A stretch of 64,000 nt of DNA from Caulobacteraceae bacterium PMMR1 (GTDB lineage: Bacteria; Pseudomonadota; Alphaproteobacteria; Caulobacterales; Caulobacteraceae). The stretch covers positions 2,482,001 through 2,546,000 of the forward strand of contig JPOM01000001.1 in the NCBI GenBank assembly GCA_000733915.1, given 5' to 3'. Numbering within the stretch: the first letter of the stretch is position 1; each line of letters starts with the position of its first letter. This document shows, in pieces, positions 37,930 through 49,139 of the stretch. Below the pieces are notes generated by a model, which saw nothing but the letters and a program-made list of their open reading frames with translations, searched no databases and was not told the origin of the DNA. Made by a program: the position numbers and the translations under genes.

Positions 37930-38445
37930 ATGACGACGAAATCAATTTGGGGCGTCGCCGCCCTGTGCGCCGGAGCGGCGCTGGTCCTGGCCGGCTGCGA
38001 CCGGGGAGCGACGGGCAGCGCCCAGGCCTCGCCCACGCCGTCGCACGCCGGGCGCGCCCGCGGTCCCGTGCCGATGTTCCACGGCGAGCCGATGTGGAGC
38101 GACAACCGCCAGCACACCGCCCAGGAGAACGCGCAGTACCACTTCGAGCGGTCCGGGGGCGAGATCGGGGCCAAGGACCTGAACGACTTCCTGACCAAGA
38201 CGCACGCGTTCATCGACCATCCGCCGGCGGGCGTGCTGAAGCTGACCCGGCCGCGCAACGGCGACCGCCTTTATTACGACCCCAAGACCAACCTCTTCGC
38301 CGTCGCGCGCCGCGACGGGGCGCCGCGCACCATCTTCAAGCCCCGCGACGGCATGGCCTACTGGAAGGAACAGCAGGACCGCATCAAGGACGAGGGCTCC
38401 GGCGGCGAGCGCAGGCGGCGATACGCCAGCCGCGACGGCGGCTGA
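37930..38445 (+). CDS. Lipoprotein with BECR-toxin-like C-terminal domain
   Basis: A 171-residue protein. Residues 1-20 form a lipoprotein signal with lipobox LAGC, followed by a Ser/Pro-rich linker. The C-terminal 90 residues read as 'AQYHFERSGGEIGAKDLNDF', 'LYYDPKTNLFAVARRDG' and 'TIFKPRDGMAYW', a pattern (HF..HG..., YDP.TN.F, FKP..G..YW) that I associate with RNase-type domains at the C-termini of polymorphic and contact-dependent toxins. No obvious immunity gene lies next to it. The domain match is from memory. The ATG at 37930 is preceded by GGTGGGG. Confidence 0.6.
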   Translation: MTTKSIWGVAALCAGAALVLAGCDRGATGSAQASPTPSHAGRARGPVPMFHGEPMWSDNRQHTAQENAQYHFERSGGEIGAKDLNDFLTKTHAFIDHPPAGVLKLTRPRNGDRLYYDPKTNLFAVARRDGAPRTIFKPRDGMAYWKEQQDRIKDEGSGGERRRRYASRDGG

Positions 38446-38552
38446 TCGGGGGCGCGCGCCTTCAGCCCATGACGCGGGGGCGGGCGAAAAGCCCGCCTTA
38501 ACCTTGACCGGCTAAGGTCGGCGGACATCCCGATCCCTCCCAGGAGGCCCGC

Positions 38553-39098
38553 GTGTTCGCCGCCGACCCCAAGATCCTGCGCCAGATCGCGCCCCACATC
38601 CAGCGCGTGCTCATCGTGGAGCCGCAGCCCGCCTCTGCGCGCCTGCTCGCCGACCTGATGAAGGACATGGGCGCGCGCTCGGTCGTGGCCGCGCCCAAGA
38701 CGCTGCGCGCCATGGACCTGGTGGGCGAGGTGGAGCCTCAGATCGTCTTCACCGAATATGCGGGCCAGGACCTCGACGGCTGCGAGTTCGCCCAGCGCCT
38801 GCGCCGCTCGACATCGCCCTTCCGCAAGGCGCCGATCATCATGGTGACGGCGGAGGCGACGGCGACCTCGATCAAGTCGGCGCGGGACTCCGGCGTGCAC
38901 GAGTTCCTCCGCAAGCCCTACACGGCCAAGGACCTGTTCCGCCGCGTGGAGAACGTGGTGCTGAAGCCGCGCGACTGGATCGAGGCCAAGATGTACGTCG
39001 GCCCGGACCGGCGCCGGTTCAACGACGGCGACTATCAGGGCCCGGCCAAGCGGGAGGCGGACCAGTCCGCCCAGCCTTCGGCCGAGCGCGCCGCCTGA
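38553..39098 (+). CDS. Response regulator receiver with Glu at the phosphosite
   Basis: A 181-residue single-domain receiver starting at GTG with an AGGAGG site just upstream. The fold is clear ('VLIVEPQPASARLLADLM', 'PIIMVTAEAT' with the switch Thr, 'FLRKPYTAKDLF' with the conserved Lys 121). The phosphoacceptor Asp is replaced by Glu 68 ('IVFTEYAGQDLDG') and the acidic pocket is reduced to one Glu, so phosphorylation is unlikely and a constitutively on-like state is plausible. A short tail with 'YVGPDRRRFND' follows. It ends 17 bases from the convergent flhA, suggesting a motility or cell-cycle link, which is an inference. Confidence 0.85.
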   Translation: MFAADPKILRQIAPHIQRVLIVEPQPASARLLADLMKDMGARSVVAAPKTLRAMDLVGEVEPQIVFTEYAGQDLDGCEFAQRLRRSTSPFRKAPIIMVTAEATATSIKSARDSGVHEFLRKPYTAKDLFRRVENVVLKPRDWIEAKMYVGPDRRRFNDGDYQGPAKREADQSAQPSAERAA

Positions 39099-39115
39099 GC
39101 CCTGCTCCTTAGGGC

Positions 39116-41215
39116 TTAGACCACGCCCACCGTGCGCAGGCGCACGCGGGGGTGCACCTCGTTTTGGCTCATGACCTGGGTCTGGCCGCGCACCCGCTCG
39201 ATGATGGAGCGGACGTAGGGGCGGATCTGGCCGGAGGTGAGCAGGACCGGCGTCTCGCCCAGCTGGGCGGCGCGATCAAACGCGTCGCGCACGCCCGCGA
39301 TGAAGCTCTGCAGCCGCGAGGGGGCGAGCGCCAGCTGGCGGTCCTCGCCCTGGCCGATCAGGGCGTCGGCGAAGGCGGCTTCCCATTCCGGCGACAGGGT
39401 CACGATGGGCAGGGCCCCGTCCTCGGCGCGGTTGGCCCAGCAGAGCTGGCGCGCCAGGCGGCTGCGGACGTGCTCCACCAGCGCGGTCACGCCCGAGGTG
39501 TGCGGCGCCGCTTCGCCCAGCGCCTCCAGGATGGAGGGCAGATCGCGGATCGAGACCCGCTCCTTCAGGAGCGCCTGCAGCACGCGCTGCAGCGTCGCCG
39601 CCGTGATCACGTTCGGGATCAGGTCGTCGACCAGCTTCTTCTGTTCGGGGCCGAGCTCGCGCAGCAGCTTTTGCACCTCCGCATAGGAGAGCAGGTCGGC
39701 CATGTTGTCCTTCAAGATCTCGGTCAGGTGCGTGGTCAGCACGGTCGCGGGATCCACGATGGTGTAGCCCCGGAAGGTCGCCTCCTCACGCAGGCTCTCG
39801 TCGATCCAGGTCGCGGGCAGGCCGAAGGCGGGCTCACGCCCGTGCTCCCCGGGGAGCTCGACCTGGCCCCCGCGCGGGTCCATGGCCATCAGCGAGCCCG
39901 GCCGCACCTCGCCCCGCCCCGCCTCCATCTCCTTGATGCGGATGGCGTAGCCGTGAGTGGGCAGCCGCATGTTGTCCAGAATTCGCACGGCCGGCATCAC
40001 GAAGCCGTATTCCGCCGCCAGCGACCGGCGAAGGGCGCGGATCTGGTCGGTCAGGCGGCGGCCCTCCAGGTCGTTGATCAGGGTCAGCAGGCCGTAGCCG
40101 AGCTCGATCTTGACGTCGTCGATGGCCAGGGTCGCGGCGATGGGCTCCTCCGCCGCCTCGGCCGGCCCCTCCGCGGCGGCGGGATCGACCTTGGGCTTGC
40201 GCGAGCGGCGCCAGGCCAGGACGCCGGCCCCCAGCGCAATGACCGCGAAGGGCGCGAGCGGCATGCCGGGGATGATGCCGATCACGCCTGCGGCGGTGGA
40301 CACCATGCCGAGGCTGATCGGGTTGGTGGCGAGCTGGGCCACCAGCGCCTTGTCGGCGGAGCCCTCGACCCCGGCCTTGGACACCAGAAAGCCCGCCGCG
40401 ATCGAGATGATCAGGGCCGGCACCTGGCTGACCAGGCCCTCGCCGATGGTGAGCACCGTATAGGTCGAGGCAGCCTGGGCCAGGCTGACGTGATGCTGCA
40501 GCACCCCGATCAGGATGCCGCCGACGATGTTGATGCCGGTGATGATCAGGCCCGCCACCGCGTCGCCGCGCACGAACTTGGACGCGCCGTCCATGGCGCC
40601 GAAGAAGGCCGATTCCTGCTCCAGCTCCTTGCGCCGCCGCTTGGCCTCCGCCTGGTCGATCAGGCCGGAGGACAGGTCCGCGTCCACGGCCATCTGCTTG
40701 CCGGGCATGGAGTCCAGGCTGAAGCGCGCGGCCACCTCGGCGATGCGGGTCGAGCCCTTGGTGATCACCACGAAGTTCACGATCACCAGGATCGCGAACA
40801 GGATGACGCCGATGACGAAGTTGCCTTGCATCATCAGCTTGCCGAACGCCTGGATGATGGCGCCGGCGGGCTCGCCGCCCTCGTGTCCGTGGCCCAGGAT
40901 CAGGCGCGTGGAGGCGACGTTCAGCCCGAGCCGGTAAAGCGTGGCGACGAGCAGGACCGTCGGGAAGGCGCTGAAGTCGAGCGGCTTTTTCATCAGCAGC
41001 GTCGTCATCAGGATCAGCACCGCCGAGGTCATCGAGACCGCAAGCAGGCCGTCCAGCACCAGCCCGGGCAGGGGCAGGATCAGCAGCACGACGATGCCGA
41101 TCACGCCGACGGCGAGGCCCACCTCGCCCCGCGCGATCCAGCCCCAGGCCTCGCGCGGCGTCAGCCGCTGCCCCCACGCCGTGCTCAGCCCCGCGGCGAT
41201 GCCGGTCTCAGCCAT
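39116..41215 (-). CDS. flhA: Flagellar export apparatus protein FlhA
   Basis: A 699-residue protein with eight N-terminal membrane helices ('VIGIVVLLILPLPGLVLDGLL' onward), the FHIPEP signature region 'LLVATLYRLGLNVASTRLIL' and the charged loop 'MDGASKFVRGDAVAGLI', then a cytoplasmic nonamer-forming domain. It is the main gate protein of the flagellar type III secretion system. It is the last gene of the flagellar run, 50 bases after flbD. Confidence 0.96.
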   Translation of the reverse strand: MAETGIAAGLSTAWGQRLTPREAWGWIARGEVGLAVGVIGIVVLLILPLPGLVLDGLLAVSMTSAVLILMTTLLMKKPLDFSAFPTVLLVATLYRLGLNVASTRLILGHGHEGGEPAGAIIQAFGKLMMQGNFVIGVILFAILVIVNFVVITKGSTRIAEVAARFSLDSMPGKQMAVDADLSSGLIDQAEAKRRRKELEQESAFFGAMDGASKFVRGDAVAGLIITGINIVGGILIGVLQHHVSLAQAASTYTVLTIGEGLVSQVPALIISIAAGFLVSKAGVEGSADKALVAQLATNPISLGMVSTAAGVIGIIPGMPLAPFAVIALGAGVLAWRRSRKPKVDPAAAEGPAEAAEEPIAATLAIDDVKIELGYGLLTLINDLEGRRLTDQIRALRRSLAAEYGFVMPAVRILDNMRLPTHGYAIRIKEMEAGRGEVRPGSLMAMDPRGGQVELPGEHGREPAFGLPATWIDESLREEATFRGYTIVDPATVLTTHLTEILKDNMADLLSYAEVQKLLRELGPEQKKLVDDLIPNVITAATLQRVLQALLKERVSIRDLPSILEALGEAAPHTSGVTALVEHVRSRLARQLCWANRAEDGALPIVTLSPEWEAAFADALIGQGEDRQLALAPSRLQSFIAGVRDAFDRAAQLGETPVLLTSGQIRPYVRSIIERVRGQTQVMSQNEVHPRVRLRTVGVV

Positions 41216-41265
41216 GGGCCGCCGCCCTCGCCGCCAGGCTCAGCCGCTCGCCGCTGCTTGAGCGC

Positions 41266-42647
<1,382 letters not shown>

Positions 42648-42651
<4 letters not shown>

Positions 42652-42977
42652 GACGACGCGTCCCCGTCCTTGATGATTTCCGTCATGGTCACGCCCAGGC
42701 GCTCGTCCACGACGACGACCTCGCCGCGGGCGATCAGGCGGTTGTTGACATAGATGTCGATGGCCTCGCCGACCTTGCGGTCGAGCTCCAGCACGCTGCC
42801 GGCGCCGAGCTTCAGCAGCTGGGCCACCGGCAGGCTCGCCTTGCCCAGCACTGCGGAGATGCGGACAGGTACGTCGAAGACGGGAGCGAGGTCGGTGGCG
42901 GACTTCTCGCCCTCGTCGTCCAGCGACACGAGGGCGTTGTCCGTCTCCGGAAACTCCTCCAGGGGAATGTCGCTCAT
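42648..42977 (-). CDS. fliN: Flagellar motor switch protein FliN
   Basis: A 109-residue SpoA-domain protein: '[20 protein letters not shown]', '[20 protein letters not shown]' and '[22 protein letters not shown]'. FliN forms the bottom of the switch C-ring. It overlaps flbD and fliH by 4 bases on each side, indicating one tightly coupled operon. Confidence 0.95.
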
Positions 42978-43618
42978 GGCGCGGGCTCCAGGCGGATCGG
43001 GGGTTCGGCGTGAAGGCCCTCCGCCGCCAGCGCCTCGGCGAGGGCGGCGGCGACGCGGGCGGCGGCGGCGGCGGGGTCGAAGGCGGCGCGCCCCTCGCCC
43101 CAGTCGAAGGCGAAGGCGGCGGGGTGGGGCAGGGCGTCGGGCTTGACCACCACCTGGCCGGCGAAGCCGATGTCCTCCGCCATGCGGGTCAGCACCGCGC
43201 CCAGGCGCTCGGCCAGGGCCGCATCGACCCGCAGCGCCAGGCGCGGCCGGCCCTCGACCTCCCGCGCCAGGGCGTCCAGCGCCGCCGCCAGCGGCGCTTC
43301 GGGGAAGCGCGCCAGCGCCGCGTCCGCGATCGCCCGTCCGCAGGCCAGGGCCAGCTCGGCGGAGCCCGTGCGGTGCTCATGGGCCAGGGCGGTCAGGGCC
43401 GACAGCGCCGCCCGCGTGTCCGCCGCCAGCCGGTTCAGGGCGTCGGCGGCCTCGGCCTCCGCCTGCGCCGCCGCGCTGGCCTGGCCGGCGGCGAAGCCCT
43501 CGGCGCGCGCCTGCTCCAGGTCCGCCTCGGTGAAGACGCGCCTGGGTCGCGCCGGCGCGATGACCCGGTCGCCGTCGAAGATCGTGTCGAAGGTGAAGGG
43601 GCGGGGCTGGCTGGTCAT
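42974..43618 (-). CDS. fliH: FliH/FlbE flagellar assembly protein
   Basis: A 214-residue Ala-rich, largely helical protein between fliG and fliN, the slot of FlbE/FliH in Caulobacter. It starts '[15 protein letters not shown]', has '[19 protein letters not shown]' (the FliH-type GxxxA-rich helix) and a C-terminal globular part with '[15 protein letters not shown]'. FliH regulates the FliI ATPase of the flagellar exporter. Identification rests on order plus weak motifs, as FliH proteins diverge strongly. Confidence 0.85.
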   Translation of the reverse strand: MTSQPRPFTFDTIFDGDRVIAPARPRRVFTEADLEQARAEGFAAGQASAAAQAEAEAADALNRLAADTRAALSALTALAHEHRTGSAELALACGRAIADAALARFPEAPLAAALDALAREVEGRPRLALRVDAALAERLGAVLTRMAEDIGFAGQVVVKPDALPHPAAFAFDWGEGRAAFDPAAAAARVAAALAEALAAEGLHAEPPIRLEPAP

Positions 43619-43619
43619 G

Positions 43620-44654
43620 TCAGTAGATCAGCTCGTCTTCGGAGCCCGAGCTCGCCAGCATGATCTCGCCCTTCGCGGCGAGGTCCTTGGCGACCTGCAC
43701 CATCGCCATCTGCGCCTGGTCCACATCCTTCAGGCGCACGGGGCCCATGCTCTCCATGTCCTCGCGCATGATCTTGGCGGCGCGTTCGCTCATGTTGGAG
43801 AAGAACATCTCGCGCAGGCTGTCGGACGCGCCCTTCAGCGCCAGCGCCAGCTGGCCCTTCTCCACCGTGCGCAGCAGGGTCTGCACCCCGCCGGGATCGA
43901 GCTTGTTCAGGTCCTCGAAGACGAACATCAGGGCGCGGATGCGCTCGGCGGACTCGCGGTTGCGCTCTTCCAGGGCGGCGATGAAGCGGCTTTCGGTCTG
44001 GCGGTCGAAGTTGTTGAAGATTTCCGCCATCATCTCGTGGCTGTCGCGCTTGGAGGTGCGCGCAAGGTTGGACATGAACTCGGTGCGCAGCGTCTGCTCG
44101 ATCTTGTCCAGGATTTCGCGCTGCACCGGCTCCATGCGCAGCATGCGCTGGACGCATTCCAGGGCGAAGTCCTCCGGCAGGGCGGCTAGGACGCGGGCGG
44201 CGTGCTCGCCCTTCACCTTGGACAGCACCACGGCGACGGTCTGGGGGTATTCGTTCTTCAGATAGTTCGCGAGCACGGCCTCGTTCACGTTGCCGAGCTT
44301 GTCCCACATGGTCCGCCCCGCCGGCCCGCGGAGCTCCTCCATCAGGGTCTCGACCTTGTCTCCGGGCAGGAAGGACGAGAGCAGGCGTTGGGTCTGCTCG
44401 AAGGAGCCCATGATCGAGCCCGTGCCGCTCATGCCGGAGACGAACTCCAGCAGAAGCGCCTCCACCACCGTGGCGGAGACCGTGCCAAGGCTCGACATGG
44501 CCGCGGAGATCTCCTTGATCTCCTCCTCGTCGAGCTGGGACCAGATCTGCGTATGCTCTTCGCCCAGCGCCAGCAGCACGACGGCGGCCTTCTCGGGCCC
44601 GCTCAGCCGCTTGGCGTCCTCGATGGAGGGGCGTTTGCGCGCGAGGGTGGCCAT
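43620..44654 (-). CDS. fliG: Flagellar motor switch protein FliG
   Basis: A 344-residue protein with three domains: N-terminal '[18 protein letters not shown]' (binds FliF), middle '[20 protein letters not shown]' and the EHPQ-like region, and C-terminal '[30 protein letters not shown]' (shown in part) with the charged helix contacting MotA. It transmits torque in the rotor. Its start overlaps the fliF stop by one base. Confidence 0.96.
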   Translation of the reverse strand: MATLARKRPSIEDAKRLSGPEKAAVVLLALGEEHTQIWSQLDEEEIKEISAAMSSLGTVSATVVEALLLEFVSGMSGTGSIMGSFEQTQRLLSSFLPGDKVETLMEELRGPAGRTMWDKLGNVNEAVLANYLKNEYPQTVAVVLSKVKGEHAARVLAALPEDFALECVQRMLRMEPVQREILDKIEQTLRTEFMSNLARTSKRDSHEMMAEIFNNFDRQTESRFIAALEERNRESAERIRALMFVFEDLNKLDPGGVQTLLRTVEKGQLALALKGASDSLREMFFSNMSERAAKIMREDMESMGPVRLKDVDQAQMAMVQVAKDLAAKGEIMLASSGSEDELIY

Positions 44655-46318
44655 CAGCGCTCATGCAGCCAGCTGCGGAGGATGGAGACGCTCTCCTCCG
44701 GGTGCTTTTCGACGAACTCGGCGACCTGCTTGACGGAGGACGCCTTCACCTGCCCCTCGATGCGCGCGATGTCGATGCGCTGCTCGATCAGGTTGGACGG
44801 GTTGGACGCCAGCGCCAGCTGCTGGGCCGCCTCGGGGCTGTAGCCCTGGGCGGTGAGGGCCGCCACGCTCGCCCCCTGGCCGGCCGCCGCCAAGGCCGGG
44901 CCTGCGAGCAGCCCGCCCCCCGGCCCGGCCATGCCGGCCGTCGCGCGGAAGAGGGGGCGCACGACGAAGAGGATGAGAAGCGCCGCGACGACCAGCAGCA
45001 CGGCCAGCTCCACACCGCGCATGATGTCGTTTTTGTCGAAGTTCAGCGCCGAGGCGGCGCTCACCCCCTCCGGCGTCAGGTCACCATGGTCGAAGCGGAC
45101 GTTGACGACCTGCACCTGGTCGCCGCGCTTGTCGTCCGCGCCCACGGCGGAGCGGACCAGCTGCTCGATGCGCTGCATCTCCTGGGCGGAGCGAGGGGTG
45201 TAGGGGCCCGGCTTGCCGCCCTTGCCCGGGGCGGTGATCCCGTCCACCGCGACAGCGACCGACAGGCGCTTGATGCGGCCCGGCTCCTGGATCTCGGTGC
45301 GCGTGGTGCGGCTGATCTCGTAGTTGGTGGTCTCCTCATTCTGGCCGCTGGTGGAGGCGGACTGGTCCGAGGCGGTCCCGCTCGCCTGGGTGGAGGGCAC
45401 GTTCTGGGAGGCGGAAACCTGGCCGGCGGTGGCGGGCTTCAGCTCCTTGGCGTTCTGGGTGGAGGTCTGGGTGGAGCGGACCACCTGGCCTTCGGGGTCG
45501 AACTTCTCCTCCTGCAGGGTCACGCGGGAGAGGTCGAGGTCCGCGGTCACCTGCACCCGCGCCTTGCCCGGCCCGACCACGCCCTCCACGATGTCCTTGA
45601 CCGTGCGGCGCAGGCGCTCCTCGACCTCGTTGCGCTGCCCGGCCCCGCCCGCCGAGGGCGAGGCGTCGCCCTCCCCGGCTAGGAGCTCGCCCTGGCCGTC
45701 CATGACCGCCACGCGCTCGGCCTTCATGTCGGGCACCGCGCCTGAGACCAGGTTGCGGATCGCGCGCACCTGTTCGGCGCTGAGGCCCCGCGCGCCGGTG
45801 GTCACGAACACCGAAGCGGAGGGCGCCTCGCTGTCCTGCTGGAAGAGCTCACGCCTGGGCATAGCCAGGTGCACGCGCACGAACTGCACGCCCTGGATGG
45901 CGCGGATGGTGCGGGCGAGCTCGCCTTCCAGCGCCCGCTGCCGGTTCAGCTGCTGGACAAAGTCGGTCTGGCCGAGCGCCGGCGCGCTGTCGAAGATCTC
46001 GTAGCCGACGGAGCCCGAGGTCGGCAGGCCCTTGCCCGACAGCATCAGGCGCGCCGAGGCCACCTGGTTGCGGTCCACGAAGATGGTGGAGCCGTCGCCC
46101 TTCAGCTCGTACTTGATCCCCGCCCCGTCGAGAGCGCCGGTGATCTGGCCGGCCTCCTTCAGGTCGAGGTTGGCGTAGAGCAGGGCCTTGGGTTCGCCGC
46201 CCACGCGCAGCATCATGGCGATCAGGATCGCCGCGACGCCCGCGGACGCGCCCAGGATCGCGACCACCCGGCCGATCCCAAACGCCCGAACCTGCTGCAG
46301 CAGAGACTCCACGCCCAC
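44654..46318 (-). CDS. fliF: Flagellar MS-ring protein FliF
   Basis: A 554-residue protein with an N-terminal membrane helix ('[20 protein letters not shown]'), ring-building motifs ('[20 protein letters not shown]', '[14 protein letters not shown]'), a long Gln/Ser/Thr-rich linker around residues 290-340, and a second membrane helix near 430-455. FliF forms the MS-ring on which the basal body is built, and its cytoplasmic tail binds FliG. It is the first gene of the operon. The promoter region upstream abuts pseudogenes; I see no clear full CtrA site. Confidence 0.95.
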   Translation of the reverse strand: MGVESLLQQVRAFGIGRVVAILGASAGVAAILIAMMLRVGGEPKALLYANLDLKEAGQITGALDGAGIKYELKGDGSTIFVDRNQVASARLMLSGKGLPTSGSVGYEIFDSAPALGQTDFVQQLNRQRALEGELARTIRAIQGVQFVRVHLAMPRRELFQQDSEAPSASVFVTTGARGLSAEQVRAIRNLVSGAVPDMKAERVAVMDGQGELLAGEGDASPSAGGAGQRNEVEERLRRTVKDIVEGVVGPGKARVQVTADLDLSRVTLQEEKFDPEGQVVRSTQTSTQNAKELKPATAGQVSASQNVPSTQASGTASDQSASTSGQNEETTNYEISRTTRTEIQEPGRIKRLSVAVAVDGITAPGKGGKPGPYTPRSAQEMQRIEQLVRSAVGADDKRGDQVQVVNVRFDHGDLTPEGVSAASALNFDKNDIMRGVELAVLLVVAALLILFVVRPLFRATAGMAGPGGGLLAGPALAAAGQGASVAALTAQGYSPEAAQQLALASNPSNLIEQRIDIARIEGQVKASSVKQVAEFVEKHPEESVSILRSWLHER

Positions 46319-46348
46319 CCTCGTCGCGCCCCGCCCGGATGGGGGCCG

Positions 46349-47255
46349 CTAGGCAGGAATTACCGGGCGCTTGGTAAACGAGGCGTTAGGGAAGCGGGGC
46401 GCGCGGAACGCGGGTCGCTCCGCCGCGGCGAGGGGCGCGGGGTTGGCGCGCCGCGCCCGCGCCTCCCCGAAGTAGCGCTCCAGCGCCTCGGCGCGATGGG
46501 CCGCCGTGTGGGCCTCCAGCACGCGCGTGCGCGCGGCCTCGCCCTGTCGGCGGGCGCGGTCGGGGTCCGGGTCGCGCAGCCGCGCCAGCACGCCCTCGGG
46601 GCGGTCGGCCAGGACGATCTCACGCTCGGGCGCGAACAGCTGGTCCAGCCCTCCCACCGGTCCGACACGATAGGGCAGGCGCAGACGGCCGCCTCGAACA
46701 GGCTTACGCTCGGACTCCAGCCTGCCGCGATCATGTCGGCGCGGGTCACGTTCAGGGTGTAGCGGCTCGCCGAATAGAAGGCCTGGTGCTCCGCCGGGGG
46801 TACGTGGTGCAGACGCTCGACATTGGCGGGCCAGGCGATGTCGTCCGGATACTGCGGACCGGCGACGCAGAACCTGAGCTCGGGCGCGCGCCGGGCGACC
46901 TCGACCAGCAGGCGGTCCAGCATCGGCTGGCGATCGGGGCTGTAGGTGCCGAGGTAGCTCAGGTCCCAGCGGGTCGCCTCGGGCTGGGGCCGATAGGCGT
47001 GCGGGTCCACGCTGCAATAGAGCGGCCGCGCCGCGGGGGAGCCGTAGCGCCGCTCGATGAAGTCCAGCGTCGGCCCGCCCGTGAACGAGAGGTAGAGGAC
47101 AGCAGGGTGAACCGTGCGCCGCCTCGCCGCAGCGCCCCCAGGCGCGCGACCAGCTCAGGCGCGTTCCATTCGTGCACGATCACCGCGTCCGCGCCCGCGG
47201 TCAGGGCCGCAAGGTCCTCCTCGGGGCCGAAGGGCGTGGAGCTCAGCTCCGGATA
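46349..47255 (-). pseudogene. CgeB-like glycosyltransferase remnant
   Basis: Readable in several frames on the minus strand: 'STPFGPEEDLAALTAGADAV' and 'IVHEWNAPELVARLGALRR' (about 47245-47110), then after a deletion 'SFTGGPTLDFIERRYGSP', 'LYCSVDPHAYRPQ', 'LSYLGTYSPDRQPMLDRLL' and 'AGWSPSVSLFEAAVCACPIVSDRWEG', then another frame change near 46640-46650 to 'LDQLFAPEREIVLADRPEGV' and the stop at 46349. The pattern fits CgeB/Glyco_trans_1_2 proteins. A block of roughly 80-100 residues is missing at about 47100. Non-functional as it stands. Confidence 0.7.
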
Positions 47256-47645
47256 GGGCCAGGGTCGCGATATCCTTGCCCTCGTCCCAGAGGCGCCCGG
47301 CGGTGAACACGACCGGGGCGGGGGCGCTGGCGCTCTTGCTCCGTGAACGGCGAGACGCGGCCGTTCAGGACGGCGAGCGGCGGGCGCGGCAGGTCGTGAG
47401 CCTCGCGGGTGGTCGCGGCGAACGCCTGGCTCGGGGCGACCAGGGCGTCGCAGGCGAGGTAACCGGCGCGGGTCGTCTCCGCCCGCCAGGCGAAGTCCTC
47501 CGGCCACGGCGTATCGCCCCTCACCGCTCGCCACCAGTCGCCAGGCAGGAGTGACAGACGCCGACCGTCGGCGCGGGAAAGCGCGCATGGGCCGCCACCG
47601 CCGGGCCGTTCAGCTGGATCACGTGTCGCCCGGCGTGCTCGCCGT
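47256..47645 (-). pseudogene. Glycosyltransferase (GT4-type) remnant
   Basis: On the minus strand: 'FPAPTVGVCHSCLAT', 'GDTPWPEDFAWRAETTRAGYL', 'ALVAPSQAFAATTREAH', 'PPLAVLNGR' and 'VVFTAGRLWDEGKDIATLA', which together are the acceptor-side and hinge motifs of family-4 glycosyltransferases. The pieces lie in different frames, and the donor-binding half is gone: sequence jumps at about 47255 into a CgeB-like gene. At its 5' end it is fused to an oxidoreductase fragment. Confidence 0.65.
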
Positions 47646-47858
47646 CCAGTCCGCCATGCTCGCCGTAGAGCTCGGCCGCGATCACCGCGTCCTGCCCCGC
47701 GTGCAGCCGCCATGAGCAGGCCAGGCGCACCACGGCGCCGCCTGCCAGCCTCAGGAATGCGACCGCATAGTCTTCGACCCGACGCCCAGGAAGGCCACGC
47801 GGGGCCGGGCGGTCGCGCACTGCGGCGCCGGGGCGGCCAGGGTCGCGGCGGCGCTCAC
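47646..47858 (-). pseudogene. Gfo/Idh/MocA oxidoreductase remnant
   Basis: From a GTG at 47858 the minus strand reads 'MSAAATLAAPAPQ' and 'RPRVAFLGVG', the nucleotide-binding start of Gfo/Idh/MocA enzymes. After the third strand residue the sequence jumps to 'VEDYAVAFLRLAGGAVVRLAC' and 'DAVIAAELYG', which belong to the C-terminal sheet, so about 200 residues are deleted. The start codon overlaps the stop (47855-47857) of a further upstream remnant whose last residues are RPDGFLKALVTL (to about 47895). Confidence 0.65.
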
Positions 47859-47966
47859 AGGGTCACCAGCGCCTTCAGGAAGCCGTCGGGGCGGTTCCGC
47901 TTCGGGGAGGCCGGCGCGCGGCGGTGCGCGTGGCGGAAACGGCGGAAGCGGCCTAGATAGGCGCGC

Positions 47967-49139
47967 ATGGCCCTGGACCTCGCGCCCGACCTGACCGTCC
48001 TGGACGCCGCACGCGCCGCGACCGCTCTGCCGCAGGGCGCGCGCGTGGTCGCGGCCATGTCCGGCGGCGTCGATTCCACCGTCACGGCGGCCCTGCTCAG
48101 CCGCGCCGGCTACGAGGTCGTGGGCGTGACGCTGCAGCTCTACGACCACGGGGCGGCGGTGAAGAAGGCGGGCGCCTGCTGCGCGGGCCAGGACATCCGC
48201 GACGCCCGGCTGGCCGCCGAGCGCATCGGCATCCCGCACTATGTGCTGGACTACGAAAGCCGGTTCCGCGAGAGCGTGATCGACGACTTCGCCGACGCCT
48301 ATCTGCGGGGCGAGACGCCGATCCCCTGCGTCCGCTGCAACCAGACGGTCAAGTTCCGCGACCTGCTGGACGTGGCGCGCGACCTCGGGGCGGAGGCGCT
48401 GGCGACCGGGCACTACGTCCGCCGCCTGGACGGGCCGAACGGGCCGGAGCTGCATCGGGCGCGCGATCCCGCGCGGGACCAGAGCTATTTCCTGTTCGCC
48501 ACCACCCGCGAGCAGCTGGCCTATCTGCGCTTTCCCCTCGGGGACCTGCCCAAGCCCGCCGTGCGCGAGGCGGCCGCTCAGCTCGGCCTGTCGGTGGCGA
48601 CCAAGCCGGACAGCCAGGACATCTGCTTCGTGCCGGAGGGCAACTACGCCACCCTGATCGACAAGCTGCGGCCGAACGCGGCGGGGCGGGGGGAGATCGT
48701 GCACCTCGACGGCCGGGTGCTGGGCGAGCACGCGGGCGTGACGCGCTTCACCGTCGGCCAGCGGCGGGGGCTGAACATCGCCGTCGGCGAGCCCCTGTTC
48801 GTGGTTGCCCTCGACCCTGAGCGCCGGCGCGTGGTGGTCGGCCCCCGCGAGGCGCTGCTCACCGCCGAGCTGACCTTGAAGGAGACCAACTGGCTGGGAG
48901 ACGCGCCGGCGATTAAGGATGCGGCCAGCGCGGGCCTGCCCGTGCTGGCGCGGGTGCGCTCCACCCGGGAGCCCGCCCCTGCCCGCCTGGCGCTGCGCGA
49001 CGAGGCGGTGGCGGTGGTCTTCGACGCCCCGGAAGACAGCGTCTCGCCGGGACAGGCCTGCGTGCTCTATGCCCCCGACCGGCCCACGCGCGTGCTGGGC
49101 GGCGGCTTCATCGCGGGCGCGACCCGGGCGGTGGCCTAG
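47967..49139 (+). CDS. mnmA: tRNA 2-thiouridine(34) synthase MnmA
   Basis: A 390-residue PP-loop thiouridylase: '[18 protein letters not shown]' (ATP loop), '[17 protein letters not shown]' with a catalytic Cys, '[10 protein letters not shown]', '[15 protein letters not shown]' with the second catalytic Cys, and C-terminal beta domains. MnmA thiolates wobble uridine of Lys, Glu and Gln tRNAs using sulfur relayed from IscS. The 3' end overlaps the convergent DUF3617 gene by 4 bases. Confidence 0.96.
   Translation: MALDLAPDLTVLDAARAATALPQGARVVAAMSGGVDSTVTAALLSRAGYEVVGVTLQLYDHGAAVKKAGACCAGQDIRDARLAAERIGIPHYVLDYESRFRESVIDDFADAYLRGETPIPCVRCNQTVKFRDLLDVARDLGAEALATGHYVRRLDGPNGPELHRARDPARDQSYFLFATTREQLAYLRFPLGDLPKPAVREAAAQLGLSVATKPDSQDICFVPEGNYATLIDKLRPNAAGRGEIVHLDGRVLGEHAGVTRFTVGQRRGLNIAVGEPLFVVALDPERRRVVVGPREALLTAELTLKETNWLGDAPAIKDAASAGLPVLARVRSTREPAPARLALRDEAVAVVFDAPEDSVSPGQACVLYAPDRPTRVLGGGFIAGATRAVA

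Noticed and set aside
38495-38525. CCTTA...TAAGG repeat upstream of the response regulator as a CtrA or other operator.
   Set aside because: The arms are only five bases and the spacing fits no known consensus.
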